This document shows positions 21,956-32,924 of a stretch of 64,000 nt of DNA, piece by piece (position 1 is the stretch's first letter; each line of letters starts with the position of its first letter). The position numbers and the translations under genes were made by a program. The notes beneath the pieces were generated by a model that worked only from the letters and a program-made list of their open reading frames with translations, was not told the origin of the DNA and ran no database searches. This DNA comes from Timema cristinae (Eukaryota; Arthropoda; Insecta; Phasmatodea; Timematidae). The stretch covers positions 40,127,429 through 40,191,428 of the forward strand of contig JBCFYV010000012.1 of assembly GCA_039000515.1 (NCBI GenBank). Direction: 5' to 3'.

Positions 21956-23032
21956 TATTAATGTAGTGTTACCCACTCCAGTGGCTACGTGGAACGTCAA
22001 GATCATTTTGTCTTGCTGCCAGTGACAGGGAGGCCGAATAAAATCTGCCTTAATTGTTTCTCATTTTCTTTCCATGGTAATGCGATTACATTTCCTTTAA
22101 ATTAAACCCTTTTTATTTCCATTTGATTAATTTTGTTGATTGTATAACAGCTAGTAAGATAGGTAGGAAAAGTAATTAGTGTTTCTATAGCATTTTTTTT
22201 ATCTCAAAATAATGTTTTATTTTATTTTAAGCACATCCTCTACTCCTCTAAATAATATCTGAAAAAAAGCATTTCTCAAATCATGAGTTCTAAGAATTAT
22301 AGGAGCTGTAGCAAGGAGTACCACCCTAATAAAAAGGTTGAGAAACACTCTCACAAAGAATAGTTACCCATTTTCATGGCTTGTTGGTCAATGTTTAGAT
22401 GATTTACAGCCTAATCTTGAAATAGTGTAAGAGTAGTGGCCCAATCACTTGAGAGAGTGGTATAAGTTGCGTCAACCTAATTAGCAGTGTGCTCTCTATC
22501 ACGCTGCATTAAATTTCATTTAGAAACTACAATTGTCTCATGTCGACAACCCTCGTAATATCCAACCTTCCTCAATTCTTGTCATTCAATGGTTTTGGCA
22601 AAAATTTGAAGGTTTGTTAGGCTAGGTTAGGTTAGGTCAACAGCCCGGGCCCTAGTTGGTACGTGTCTCTAAGAGTGTGGGACAGCAATTCACCTGTCTT
22701 CTAAGTGGTAAACAGCTCGTGCGGCCGCAACTCACCTCTAGCCGTCTACTATAGTGGCTAACAAATTAATAAAGCACCCTGGTTTATTTTCGAGTGATAC
22801 TGATGAAGGTATAAACTATGATAAAACTAGTCTGTAGTTGCTATTTTAATATTACATATCTATTAATTAGGGTTGGGTGTGTGTAGTATTACTTTGGGTC
22901 CACATACTCACTTAAAAACAATATCAGATCAGAAATGTACATTAGTCATGTAACGAGGTCTAAACCATTCACAATTTTTCAGCACCGTACGCTTGTCTCG
23001 AACTGAAAATTTAGCCTATAATACATATATAT
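21956..23032. other. No gene recognised; contains a TTAGG run
   Basis: AT-rich except 22,640-22,750. The TTAGG run is listed separately. Confidence 0.5.
22617..22636 (+). repeat. Interstitial telomere-like (TTAGG)4, one mismatch
   Basis: TTAGG-CTAGG-TTAGG-TTAGG. TTAGG is the ancestral insect telomere unit; four units may also be chance or simple-repeat drift. Confidence 0.7.
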
Positions 23033-23290
23033 TTTTAGCACCGCGTCTTAATACCCATTTGGGTTATGTGTTTATGTACTAATTATTACGCTAATCGGTT
23101 AGGGATAAGGAAAGTTGAATTTAGAGAAGGTTTACCCTCACTTGCGTGGAAAGAGATAGAGATAGAGAGAGAGTAAGTGAATGGGAAATCATTAAGGAAA
23201 AATTACCTTCAGAACACCCTACCGGGATCGAACCACACTCTCCCCATCATTGGCACTCTAGTTTATTACAATAGCAGCGCGAAATGGATG
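23033..23290 (-). mobile_element. SINE-A, near full-length
   Basis: Starts (in plus view) TAGCACCGCGTCTTAATACCC, continues GGTTAGGGATAAGG and ACCGGGATCGAACC, and ends near GCGCGAAATGG. A GATAGAGAGAGA expansion lies in the middle (about 23,152-23,172). Confidence 0.8.
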
Positions 23291-23917
23291 CGTAAAAAAA
23301 AGCTTCAGTTTTGTCCGTTATATAGAGTGCCAATCTGATTATGAGAGTCATTCAATGAAGAGATAATTATTTTACCATAAGATTATATGCCATCAACACT
23401 AAACACATCTACTGACATGGCTGTAAATAACCTAAAATTTAATCTGTCCTTCCACTGAAAAACACAACGTGTTGGCGTTCAATCGTTTCTAGTTGCCGTT
23501 GTAAAACATTTTGTGTTAAAATACATCTCTGTGAACGCTTGAATCAAGATTTATCCTTTCTCTTTCACGTTAAAATAGAATGGGTATTTAATGAAGCACT
23601 CGTTAAATAGGCAAAATAATTAAAATGTACTGTTTTGATGGCTTCCAACTCGCATGTCTAAAGAGTATTTATTTTTTGTTTTAAAAGTCACTCTCTACAG
23701 TGAAATGGCTGGAGACAGAATTTAAACAATGTAAATTAATAAGGATTAATAATAGATATATAAACCTCCATCGATTTATATATTATTAGCTGGCAGACAT
23801 GATCTTTAAATATTACTGTACCACTGTGTTTACGACAAAATTGTGCAGTTCATTGTAGACATGCTTAGCCTTAGCTGACCGTCTATTCAAACTGAAATAC
23901 AAAGACCCACCTTTGGC
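23291..23917. other. No gene recognised
   Basis: AT-rich with no motif seen. Confidence 0.5.
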
Positions 23918-24745
23918 CAGTGGCGGCTCGTGTATAGGTACTGCGGAACTGCAGCACCCCCTATTTCCACTTGATATTATCGATAACATTTAATATGAGT
24001 CCTTTTTTCTTTAATTCTTTCTTTATTTTTGTAGTACAATATAAATTCCTCAAGCTTAATGTCAGTATTTCAGTAGCCATCCCCCAATTTATGAAAAAGA
24101 ATAAAAAATCTATGTAAGGAACTGTGCGCTTCACAGTGCCAGTGACGTGGTGTTTGAGTGTTGTGCGCATGCGCACATAGGAGGGGGTGGGGAGGAAGGC
24201 GGGACTACCAGGTAGAGAGAGCACTGTTGCTCTCGCAGTGCCGGCTCTGGCGTGATGGCGGGAAGGAAGTTTTATTTTTTACTCAGCGCGTGCTGTGCTT
24301 AAAAACCGTGTACATATTCTTGAATGTGATAAAGTGTATAAGAGTGAAGAATTATATTATTATTTTGCTTCCAGCTATTTTATTTTATTTATTTTTTTTC
24401 GGTTCTTTTATTTAACAGAAATACTAAATGCGCTTGCAGTACTTTCAATGGAGAAAAATTTCTTCAATTGTCATCCAGAGATCAAGGAGATAATTATTGA
24501 ACTTTTTGCGCAAATTAAAACAATAAGAATAGATTTCATTTTAAAATGAATAGATCAAGCTTAAACTGTAACAACTTAAGTTAAAGTAAGTAAAAAAAAA
24601 TTGTTTTTTTGTTAAGATTTTAGCAATTTCCTGAATAATTTTTCTAATTATATATGTTTTTTTTTCCTTTTACACAATTTTAAAACAAAGACTAAACATC
24701 TTCTGGAGCAGCATCCCTTCTAATTTTAGCTACTAGCCGCCACTG
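23918..24745. mobile_element. hAT-family deletion derivative (828 bp)
   Basis: Ends are CAGTGGCGGCT and AGCCGCCACTG, a hAT-type terminus. The flanks are CCTTTGGC (23,910-23,917) and CCTTTGAC (24,746-24,753), an 8-bp duplication with one mismatch, the size hAT elements make. Only the tail of a transposase remains (see 24,415-24,549). It contains a 16-bp palindrome TGTGCGCATGCGCACA (24,162-24,177). Non-autonomous. Confidence 0.88.
24415..24549 (+). pseudogene. hAT transposase C-terminal remnant
   Basis: Reads TEILNALAVLSMEKNFF...IELFAQIKTIRIDFILK to a TGA at 24,547-24,549. It matches the '(R)LNALA.LSIEK.....I..F...V...FA..K.RR..F..K' C-terminal end of hAT transposases of the ZMYM1-like type, after the dimerisation domain. 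Catalytic parts are absent. The open frame extends upstream to 24,295 but those residues are not transposase-like. Confidence 0.7.
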
Positions 24746-24753
24746 CCTTTGAC

Positions 24754-25010
24754 CACTCTTGATTGATTCTACTTTATAGCGGCGCTTAGCTCGGGTTTTG
24801 TGTTTACGAAGGCGCAACATAAAAATAAGAAGAAAGTGAATCTAAAATAAACGGGCAAAGAAGGGCGACAATTGCGGAGTCCAGCTGTTGCCAGCCTATT
24901 CTTGAGAGTTGATAGATTAACTTCACTTTTAAGATATCAAACACGTCCGTGAGCACACAAACAAAGACGGCTGTCTCATATTGTCTATTTTTCCAGTGAC
25001 AGGAAAAATC
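24754..25010. other. No gene recognised
   Basis: The 70-codon minus frame here has no known motif. Confidence 0.4.
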
Positions 25011-25212
25011 AATCAAGGTTTGAATCTTGGTTGGGTGCTCTTGGGGGTGGTTTTACCACACTTGATATATCACTTTGACTCTACTATTATTTCTCTCCTG
25101 TATTGTTAGTGTATTTATTGTAAGCAAACTTCTTCATTCTCACTGCTTAAGAAACATGGTATTTTTTTTTATCACCGCGTCTTAATACCCTTTTGAGTTA
25201 AACGCTTATGTA
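25011..25212. mobile_element. Two SINE-A fragments facing each other
   Basis: Plus-strand box-B part (AGGTTTGAATCTTGGTTGGGTGC, about 25,017) and a minus-strand tail (ATCACCGCGTCTTAATACCC, 25,171-25,190). Confidence 0.55.
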
Positions 25213-25224
25213 CTAAATACGAAC

Positions 25225-25412
25225 CCTTACTTCACCTCTGACAATACATCTTTTGAATGTGGGGAATGCCAGGCCTCCACCGTGGTTCGGATTCCACGTT
25301 AAACTGTAGGTCCTCCATTTCATCTCACAATCACCCTACCATTACACATTAGCGTAAGTGCGTATAACCCGAATGGGTAGTAAGATACGGTGCTAATAAT
25401 AATACTAAATAC
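25225..25412 (+). mobile_element. SINE-B copy (different head, same tail as SINE-A)
   Basis: Head ACCTCTGACAATACATC, GGCCTCCACCGTGGTTCGGATTCC, AACTGTAGGTCCTCCATTT, then the SINE-A-type tail GTGCGTATAACCCGAATGGG and GTAAGATACGGTGCTAATAATAATA. A second copy is at 55,552-55,725. Confidence 0.75.
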
Positions 25413-25419
25413 GCCAATG

Positions 25420-25520
25420 GTTTTAGGAATAAGGAAGGTTACATTTAGAGGAAATGTACCTGCATATGCGTGGAGGGAAGGTGGACAGCCAATTTAGGAA
25501 AATAAACCCTCAGTACACAC
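25420..25520 (-). mobile_element. SINE-A fragment
   Basis: GGTTTTAGGAATAAGGAAGG to AAACCCTCAGTACACACCGA; the head is missing. Confidence 0.65.
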
Positions 25521-25524
25521 CGAT

Positions 25525-25640
25525 ACATTAGCTCAGTCTGTAGCGTGTCTGCCTACTTAGCTGAGGGTCCCGGTATCGGTTACCGTCATGGCCAAGAAAC
25601 GTATTATTAGTGAAATGGGTTTACCCTTTCATAGTGATGA
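25525..25640 (+). mobile_element. SINE-D-like tRNA head
   Basis: ATTAGCTCAGTCTGTAGCGTG box A, GCCTACTTAGC where the anticodon arm would be, GGTATCGGTTACC where box B would be. Diverged. Confidence 0.5.
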
Positions 25641-25794
25641 ATTAACGGCTGGGACTGTATGTTGCGCCTGTCCTAGTCTTAGGTTAGATTATAAAACAAA
25701 TGAAGCTACGACAGGCCTAGTAGGCTGGTAGCGGAAAATACATGGCTTGAATAAAAATCTGATCCCGAATACAGACTGGAAACAGTAATAGATG

Positions 25795-25905
25795 TAAATG
25801 TACCCTCAGTACACCCAACTGAGATTCGAACTTTTATTTCCCTGCCATAGGCAGTTTAGTCTACTATGATAATAAACCCTTAAACCACGCGGCCACCAAA
25901 GCGTG
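25795..25905 (-). mobile_element. SINE-A head fragment
   Basis: AACTGAGATTCGAAC (box B side) and AAACCACGCGGCCACC (head). Confidence 0.7.
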
Positions 25906-26059
25906 TAATAGATTGTTAAATAATAATTCAAAAGGTATAATAGTGCAATAATGATTATGGAAATCAAGAAAGTAGTCTCAAATAAATGCCTAATTCATTT
26001 TCTTTTTATTATTCACGTCACTCTATCTGCATATTTACACAATAAAATGAATAAGATAG

Positions 26060-26195
26060 TTAAAGTTAAAATTAAATGTACCCAGGTTTGCGTAAATGAA
26101 GATGGGATAACGATTTGTTATAAAACATCTCATTAAAGCTTATGGAATTTGAACCCTAGCCTCCCAGTCACAGGAAAGTCAGATAATGTGAGATT
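26060..26195 (-). mobile_element. SINE-A fragment
   Basis: AAATGTACCCAGGTTTGCG followed by GGAATTTGAACCCTAGCCTCC. Confidence 0.55.
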
Positions 26196-27140
26196 GATAC
26201 CTTTGTCCAAATGCACACCAGTGCGGGTTTTAATCAAAATGAAATGCGATGTAATTGAAGCTTATCTGTTGAAACACCCTTTCCTTGACATTGAAACGTG
26301 TGTGCTTGCCACGACATCATCAGAGTTTCCATCGTCATACGCTTGCTAATGCTATAACCTAGTTCTGCAGTCGACAGAACGCCCGCAAACACACCACACC
26401 GGTGCCAATTAAAACGATTTATTATGAGGCACTGCCGACCCACCCCTACCTTCCCTTTTTATACTACTATTCCCACCTTTTTCACTCTAATACCCTATCT
26501 ACCCCCTTTTCATTGCGCATTTAACAGTGTAAACAAGATGTTGTTTCATTTAATAATAATAGTAATACTAATACTGCTCGACCTGTTAAACCAAATAATG
26601 TAGGTCTATACTGTACGTTGTGGTTTTGAGGGGAACCGTGGAGTGGGGTAGCGAGTCCTCCTAAATACTTCCCAAAACATTGTTTCATTGGGGAGAGAGC
26701 GTAGGGATTATATGGCCCCTTTTCCCTCTCTTCAATATTATATGTGGGAATAGTCATGCTAAGCGTCGGGACGCCTGTGTTATGAAGCGTCGAATGTTAG
26801 TACGTGGCTGGTGCGCACTGATGCACACTTCTGAAAAAATAAACTGATGATGACACAAACCATATTTTACATCGTGGCCCAAAACACTTGCCTTAGTGAT
26901 GGACAGCCATTTCCCTCCCCCCCATCCCCTCCGTCCTAATTTGATATAATTATAAATACTTTCAGTAGTGGGGAGAGTGGTACAAGTGTTTAGGTGGAAT
27001 TTTTTTTCATCAGTATTTTTTAAAAGTGGGAGAATGTTGACTGTGCATTTTTTTTTATTGATCATTTTTAATCATAATAGGGCGGTCATTTGACTCCATG
27101 AGAAACGTTTTACTATTTGTACGAGCTATCCACATAACTG
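26196..27140. other. No gene recognised
   Basis: Two minus frames of 78 and 103 codons lie here (26,521-26,757 and 26,754-27,065). Neither shows a motif, and the second crosses C-rich and T-rich low-complexity runs. Confidence 0.45.
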
Positions 27141-27143
27141 CCT

Positions 27144-27388
27144 CGGTGGCCGCGTGGTTTATCGTGCTTCTCTCGCAGTAGACTAGGCTGCAGATGTTAG
27201 GGAGAACGAGGTTTGAATCTCGGTCGGGTGTACTGAGAATCTTTTCCAAACTGGTTTTCCACTCTCCATTCATTCAAATACGGGTTCACTTTCTCTAATT
27301 ATAACCTTCCTAATTCCTAAAACCAATAGAGTAATTAGTACATAAGCGTATAAACCGAACGTGTAGTAAGACGTGGTGCTAAATAAAA
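27144..27388 (+). mobile_element. SINE-A, full-length
   Basis: Best-kept head in the window: GGTGGCCGCGTGGTTTATCG (box A), then GGTTTGAATCTCGGTCGGG (box B), ending GTAAGACGTGGTGCTAAATAAA. Confidence 0.85.
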
Positions 27389-27489
27389 CTATCCACGTAT
27401 ACGCTGATATTTGCTGGAAGAAAATTTTAGAAAATACACATACATTTCTTTGTAACAAATATTGATAATATTTTACTATATTATTTGTG

Positions 27490-27615
27490 AAGTATACCTA
27501 CATTCTCTAAAGAGAGAGTGGAGAAACGATTCTGAGAGACAACACTTTTATTACATCTCATCAGGATTTGAACCCTGAACCTTTCTTATATCGTAAAACC
27601 AGTCCAGACGAGGTT
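27490..27615 (-). mobile_element. SINE-A fragment
   Basis: AGAGAGAGTGGAGAAACGATT and CAGGATTTGAACCCTGAACC. Confidence 0.55.
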
Positions 27616-28907
27616 CGAAAGAGACAATGATTGCAGTGTACTCCCAACCAGCTTTTATCTATAGGTATTAGGCTTAACATACCTCTAAAAGTCTCTTGTT
27701 TATAAGTGTTATATTTACTTTATAATATATATAATATATGTAAATTTCCCAAATTATATTCCTACGTCATCATCTACCTGTTCCTTGTCTTGACATGGGG
27801 TTGATTAATATTTTCCGAAATATATTGTATAGATAGTTGTCTCCCAAAATATATTCTGACGTCATGAGGATTGTGACAGTCTGAGTAGGGTGAAGGAGGG
27901 GACTAAACTAGTCTCCAACTAGCTCTCAGTAAATGTGAAACCTTCCTTTAAAGAGGAACCCAGGCACGCTCCACCAAACTCAACCGATGAAATAAAAAAT
28001 CAAACGTCCTTTCAGGGATTAGAACCAAGGTCAAATGAGGCACAAAATTAAAATGGGACAAAAATTGAAAATCAAATGGGGTAAAATAGACAGAATTTAA
28101 GCATGATCATAATATGGTGTCTCGACTCATAACGTCAGTGTACTGATGGCTTAAATATCTATAAAAAATCAGATTGACTCGGAACGTCAGTGTTACGAAA
28201 AATTATGTATAATATATTCATTCCATGAAAAGAGACAACATTATATACTAATTCACAGTTAAAATCACTGTATGACATAAAGTGTTGGTACATGATTTTA
28301 ATTGATTCTTGTTTTTTTATTTTTCAAGAATCATAAAATGTTGTTCCATGATCAAAATATTTAGAATAACCCATGGTTGTTTGCGAAGCACACGTTTAAT
28401 CTTAAGTCGGTTTATAAATTCTCGTATTTATACTTAAAAACATTAGCATGGCAATCATTGATGTTGGTAGAAAACGCCTCCATCTGACAAGGGAGGAAAT
28501 ATTTGAAAGTTAATGTCCCTTAAAGATATTTTGGAGTCCTCTAAATTTTTAAATTCTCTTAGAAGCTATTTTCGAGTTGCTTTCCCGAGAAATATGTTAA
28601 AAATTCAATTATTCTAGTAGTTGGTTTTTAATAGAAATTGAAATTCATTGCATCTTTCTTCCACACGCAACCAAATCATCATTTCTTACAGCTATCCTTT
28701 TTGTGCTATGAGTCTTACTTGGACTGACTACTTTAAACCACAATTGTAAATGAAAGTGTTAACCATCCAAATTAAATACATTTTATCAATTAATATACGT
28801 GTTTAATTGAAGATTTATGTATAAAAATCTGTTTTTTAAAGGTCTTTAACTCAACCAATTGTTTGTTGGTCAAAATACTAAACTTTCAACTAAATACATT
28901 ATATAAT
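27616..28907. other. No gene recognised
   Basis: AT-rich, with repeat-like words after 28,800 (AATTGTTTGTTGGTCAAAATAC) that recall the AT-rich family at 33 kb. Confidence 0.45.
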
Positions 28908-28950
28908 TAACCGAATGGGTAGTAGGGCGTAGTGGTAAAAAAAAAAAAAA
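28908..28950 (+). mobile_element. SINE tail only
   Basis: AACCGAATGGGTAGTAGGGCG, then GTGGTA and a run of 14 A. Head and body are absent. Confidence 0.65.
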
Positions 28951-29320
28951 CTAAATACATTATTAATTTGGACCAAACTTGGTACATTTCTTGTTTTGTA
29001 AAATTAATTTTTATGTAAAGGGTTTTGAGCCCCCTAAAATATCCCCTTGGTAAAATACTAATTTACAATCACTACCTAAATAAATTTAGAGTACATTCAA
29101 TGTCTTAAAGTTTTGCCTACAGCTATCTTTGCACATAATATCTTTTAATTTTATGTAATGTTTCAGTCTCAATAAATTTCATGTAACTTTAAACGTTTTT
29201 TTTTTTTAAAAATAGCGTTACATTTGGAACTACTTTTGTAAAACTTGGACTTTGATTTTCTACACAGAGTGTCTCAGTGCAACTCATAAACTTCAAAAGT
29301 ATCGCCGAGTTTAAAACATT

Positions 29321-29383
29321 ATATATATATTAGATATAATTTTTTCCAATATATATATATATTAGATATAATGTTTTCCAATT
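29321..29383. repeat. Local duplication, about 31-bp unit x2
   Basis: TATATATATTAGATATAATTTTTTCCAA is followed by a near copy with ATGTTTTCCAA. Confidence 0.85.
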
Positions 29384-29835
29384 TATTGCGTAGTGACTTT
29401 TCATCATCCGGTTTATTTTTGTTCTATATGTGTAGAAATATGGAATTATTATCATTTCAAGTTGTATGGAGGTAATTAGGTAATAAACACATATTATAAT
29501 AATGTATCATAATATGTCATATTTAGCTTTTCATTTAAATCCTACTGACATGTACATATTATTTTAGATAGCTGAAAACCGATTAAATGAAGTAAAACAA
29601 GGTTATCTGATATTTCTATTGGTTTACTTTATTTAAAATTGGGTATAGTTTGAATTAATCTGATGGTTTTGTCTAGTAATTGATGTATGACATTGTTATT
29701 AGCAGCTATTTAGACAAAGGATATTGTTTATACTGTTTGGTGTGACTAGTTTTGATCCAGAATGGTCCATGTTTAGTCCCGTGTGGCTGTGATGGAAAAT
29801 GGTGGAGTCACCAATTCCTTTCTAGAACCCAATAT
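29384..29835. other. No gene recognised
   Basis: AT-rich. Confidence 0.5.
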
Positions 29836-29978
29836 GGTGGCCATGTGGTCTTCGGCGTTATCTTTGCGTGTAACTTGACAGAACATTGCAGGTATATTGG
29901 GATTTAAATCTCAGCTGGATGCACTTAGAATGGTTTCCCAAGTCCTTCTCTTTTGCCTCACTACTCTTCCGGAATATA
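29836..29978 (+). mobile_element. SINE-A 5' half (outer copy of a nest)
   Basis: GGTGGCCATGTGG head and GGGATTTAAATCTCAGCTGG box B; it stops after AGAATGGTTTCCCA. Confidence 0.6.
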
Positions 29979-30187
29979 TGCTCATGCACTAATTACGCGA
30001 ATGGTTTTAGGGATTAGGAAGGTTATATTTAATTGACGCATACCCGAATTTGCTGGAGGGAGCGTGGGAAACAGTTTAGGAAAAGCCATCCTCAGTACAC
30101 CTGACCTAGAATCCAAATTTGATCTCTTCGTCATCAGTATTCTAATCGACTGCGAGAGTAGTGCGTTAGACCATGTGGCCACCAAAA
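29979..30187 (-). mobile_element. SINE-A inserted between two plus-strand SINE pieces
   Basis: TGCACTAATTACGCGAATGG, CCCGAATTTGCTGGAGGGAGCG, and the head TAGACCATGTGGCCACC. Confidence 0.75.
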
Positions 30188-30189
30188 CG

Positions 30190-30335
30190 GGTTTCCCACG
30201 CTCCTTCCATTCTACTCAAATGTGAGGAGAATACCTTAAAAATGCTTCCTTACTTATACCTACCCCAGTAGAGTAATTATCATATATGTTTACTACCTAA
30301 ACAGGTAGAAGGGCTTAGTGATAAATACATAAATA
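30190..30335 (+). mobile_element. SINE-A 3' half (outer copy of the nest?)
   Basis: TTTCCCACGCTCCTTCCATTC, GTAGAGTAATTATC, and the tail CTACCTAAACAGGTAGAAGGGC. Confidence 0.55.
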
Positions 30336-30444
30336 TATAAAAATAAATATCTCTCTATATATTTATATAATATAGCCATAAATATATTTATCTATTTATT
30401 TGGTCCTGATTCATAACTTACTATCCTTATAGGATAGACTCATA

Positions 30445-30590
30445 AAACACTAATGGGGTAGATATGAGGTGAGTATAATCGAGATCGAGTGTACCCACAC
30501 TTGCGTGGAGGGAAAATTCACATCAGGACACCCAACCAGGATTCGAGCTCTGACCTCTCCCTAATGAACAGATTGGACTAAACAAGAATA
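30445..30590 (-). mobile_element. SINE-A fragment
   Basis: GTGTACCCACACTTGCGTGG and CCAACCAGGATTCGAGCTC. Confidence 0.7.
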
Positions 30591-31175
30591 AAGCCTTTTT
30601 TCCATGTGTCCATCTTCATTTATCATATTTCATGGAGTAATTAGGAATTATTTCTAATCCATTAAGAAACTTGAGCTTATTGTTTTAATCCAAATTTAAT
30701 ATTAAAATTATTTATTATTTTATTATTTTAATTGTCTAATGATATAGTATGAAATGATTATTATATAAATTAAAGCTTGTACTATTTATCAGGTATATTT
30801 GACCATTTTTGTATTTTAAAATGCTCCTTCAAAATTAGCTTAACTAAGCGTATTTTGAAAATAAGTATTTTCACAAGATAGCTTGAAGTTATCAATTATA
30901 TTAATTTATTTAGAAGTTGTGCCGTTTCTTAACAGAGACGCTATAGTTTATTTTAGATGTGATTTGTGTCAGTGGCACAACCTCGCCTTGGTCGTTATCT
31001 TTATAATATCTGTCCTAATGACTGTTTGAAGTAACTAATTACTCTCAACAGCCAGATCCATTATCTTGGACAGAGCCGAGTCGCACTTTCACGTCATCAT
31101 AGCGTAGCCAACTCTTAGCTCTTTCCAATGGGATTACCGTACCTCACGTAACCATCGAGATTGTCCTCATATTTA
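30591..31175. other. No gene recognised
   Basis: AT-rich to 30,960, then more mixed composition, with no coding match. Confidence 0.5.
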
Positions 31176-31630
31176 CACTGATGGTTTGGGGACAAAGAAG
31201 TTACAACTTGAGAGGAAGTGTACCTTCATTTAAGTGGAGATAGATTTAGAAAATATTTGAGAAAATATATCAGTACATGAATCCACGATTCTCACCTCTA
31301 CCTCTCCATTACCGTCAGACAAAATCATTATACAGACCCCTCTATTCATGTGTCTTCCATCAATTTGACTCAAATAAAACAACCTTTTTTTTTTGTAGTT
31401 CGTATATTTTTTAACACTAGGATCATTATCAAGTAAATAAAAGGTAGGGATGATAATGGTAGTAAATAATTTGTTAGCACCCTTTAAAGTTGAGAAGAGA
31501 TAAGAGAACCAAAATGATAAATCACATTTAAAAAAACTCATTTAAAAGTACGCCTGGTTGAGATTCAAACCTAGACCTTTCTGTTGCCGGTGATCTAGTT
31601 TTATTGCAATAGTGAAGCCTCAAAACGTGA
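31176..31630 (-). mobile_element. Two partial SINE-A copies
   Basis: One at about 31,176-31,335 (GAGAGGAAGTGTACCTTCATTTAAG...) and the box-B half of another at 31,545-31,625 (TGGTTGAGATTCAAACC). A 103-codon minus frame between them is an artefact of these repeats. Confidence 0.5.
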
Positions 31631-31689
31631 GATCATTGTCACGGATTTAAAAATACAAGATAATATGTATTTTTTACAACCTCCTGGTC

Positions 31690-31960
31690 AAAGTCGAAGT
31701 TGGCTGCGTTATTGTATAGCTCGTGATTGTAATTGATCTCACATTTGTAGCCGACGATTTACGCACTTCCGTCACAGATTCTGCCTTAAAATATGAGTGA
31801 AGAATAAACCTGCGCACGAGACGATTCCTGGATAACTCAGTGGTTAGAGCGTTGGTGCATTAAGACCAAATCTGGATTCAATTAGCGTGTCCAGGTGTCG
31901 TTTTTCAATGTAAAGAATTTTATATTTAGATGTGGCGCGGATATAACAGTAATATCGAAC
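31690..31960 (+). mobile_element. SINE-D copy with upstream body
   Basis: Best box A of its family (GGATAACTCAGTGGTTAGAGCG, about 31,831), then GGATTCAATTAGCGTGTCCAGG. The upstream 125 bp align with 21,185-21,303. Confidence 0.7.
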
Positions 31961-32924
31961 ATAATAGCTTTACTATTTAATCCTTCATAAATGAGAAAGG
32001 CTTACAAAACAAATAGTTTTATTCTACTATGTTGAAAGTCCAACTTCAAAGCTCAGTCGTATCATGTCAAGATATTGAGATACGGGTACTTGGTTCAATT
32101 CTAGGCATTATAGAACAATTTAACACTAGTAAAAGGTAGGTTTCCAATATCTCAACGATGGATTAAGGTGTAGTTTTAGAGGATGCGAGAAAAGAGAAGT
32201 GTTTTTGCAGTTTTTAATTCAAAGCGGCTTTTTACTTTTTTGTAAAAATAAATAAAATATTTCTTTAATACCAAAATAGGATTTAATTTTATTCACGTAG
32301 TTATACCTTATATATATATCATGTTTGAACAAAATACATCAAACCATGATCTGTAGCTAGGTACAGACAGATATACACACGTGAGGATGGGCAGAAAATT
32401 GTTCGGTTCGGACACACATAAAACGTAAATATTAATCATAATCTTGAAGTGAAACATTTTCCGATTACATTAGTTCCCTTTGATATGAGAAAGCAAACTT
32501 ACTAATATTTGCAGTTCTCTTTGAAAACTTTAGATACCTACCGTTAATGGAACGTTTAAAATTATACATAATATTAAAAAAGTATTGACATATATTGCTG
32601 TATAGAATAGAAAATTAATCAAATTTTCCACTCATAAGGGTTTGTATCAGTCTTATTTCTAAGTAGAATAATAATCAAATCAATCAAAACAGTAATTTTA
32701 AAGAAAACTCTGATAGTTGTGTTTAACACTAATATATTTATTCTCTGTAATATCTGTTACTATATCAACTACCATTGAAACCTACCTTAATAAAATGTCC
32801 TTGTTATTTTCCGCGATGTTGTGTGTGGCAAATATTCAAGAAGTGTTGAGATTACTGTGTAAGAAAACTAAACTAAATGTATCTACTGAAACTCTACTTT
32901 AATTATGTTGTCCTCAAAACTTTT
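31961..32924. other. No gene recognised; R1-like piece at 32,190-32,272
   Basis: The piece shares GTTTTTGCAGTTTTTAAT and AAATAAATAAAATATT with 3,665-3,735. Confidence 0.45.

Noticed and set aside
27055..27273. 72-codon minus-strand frame
   Set aside because: Antisense reading of a full-length SINE-A.
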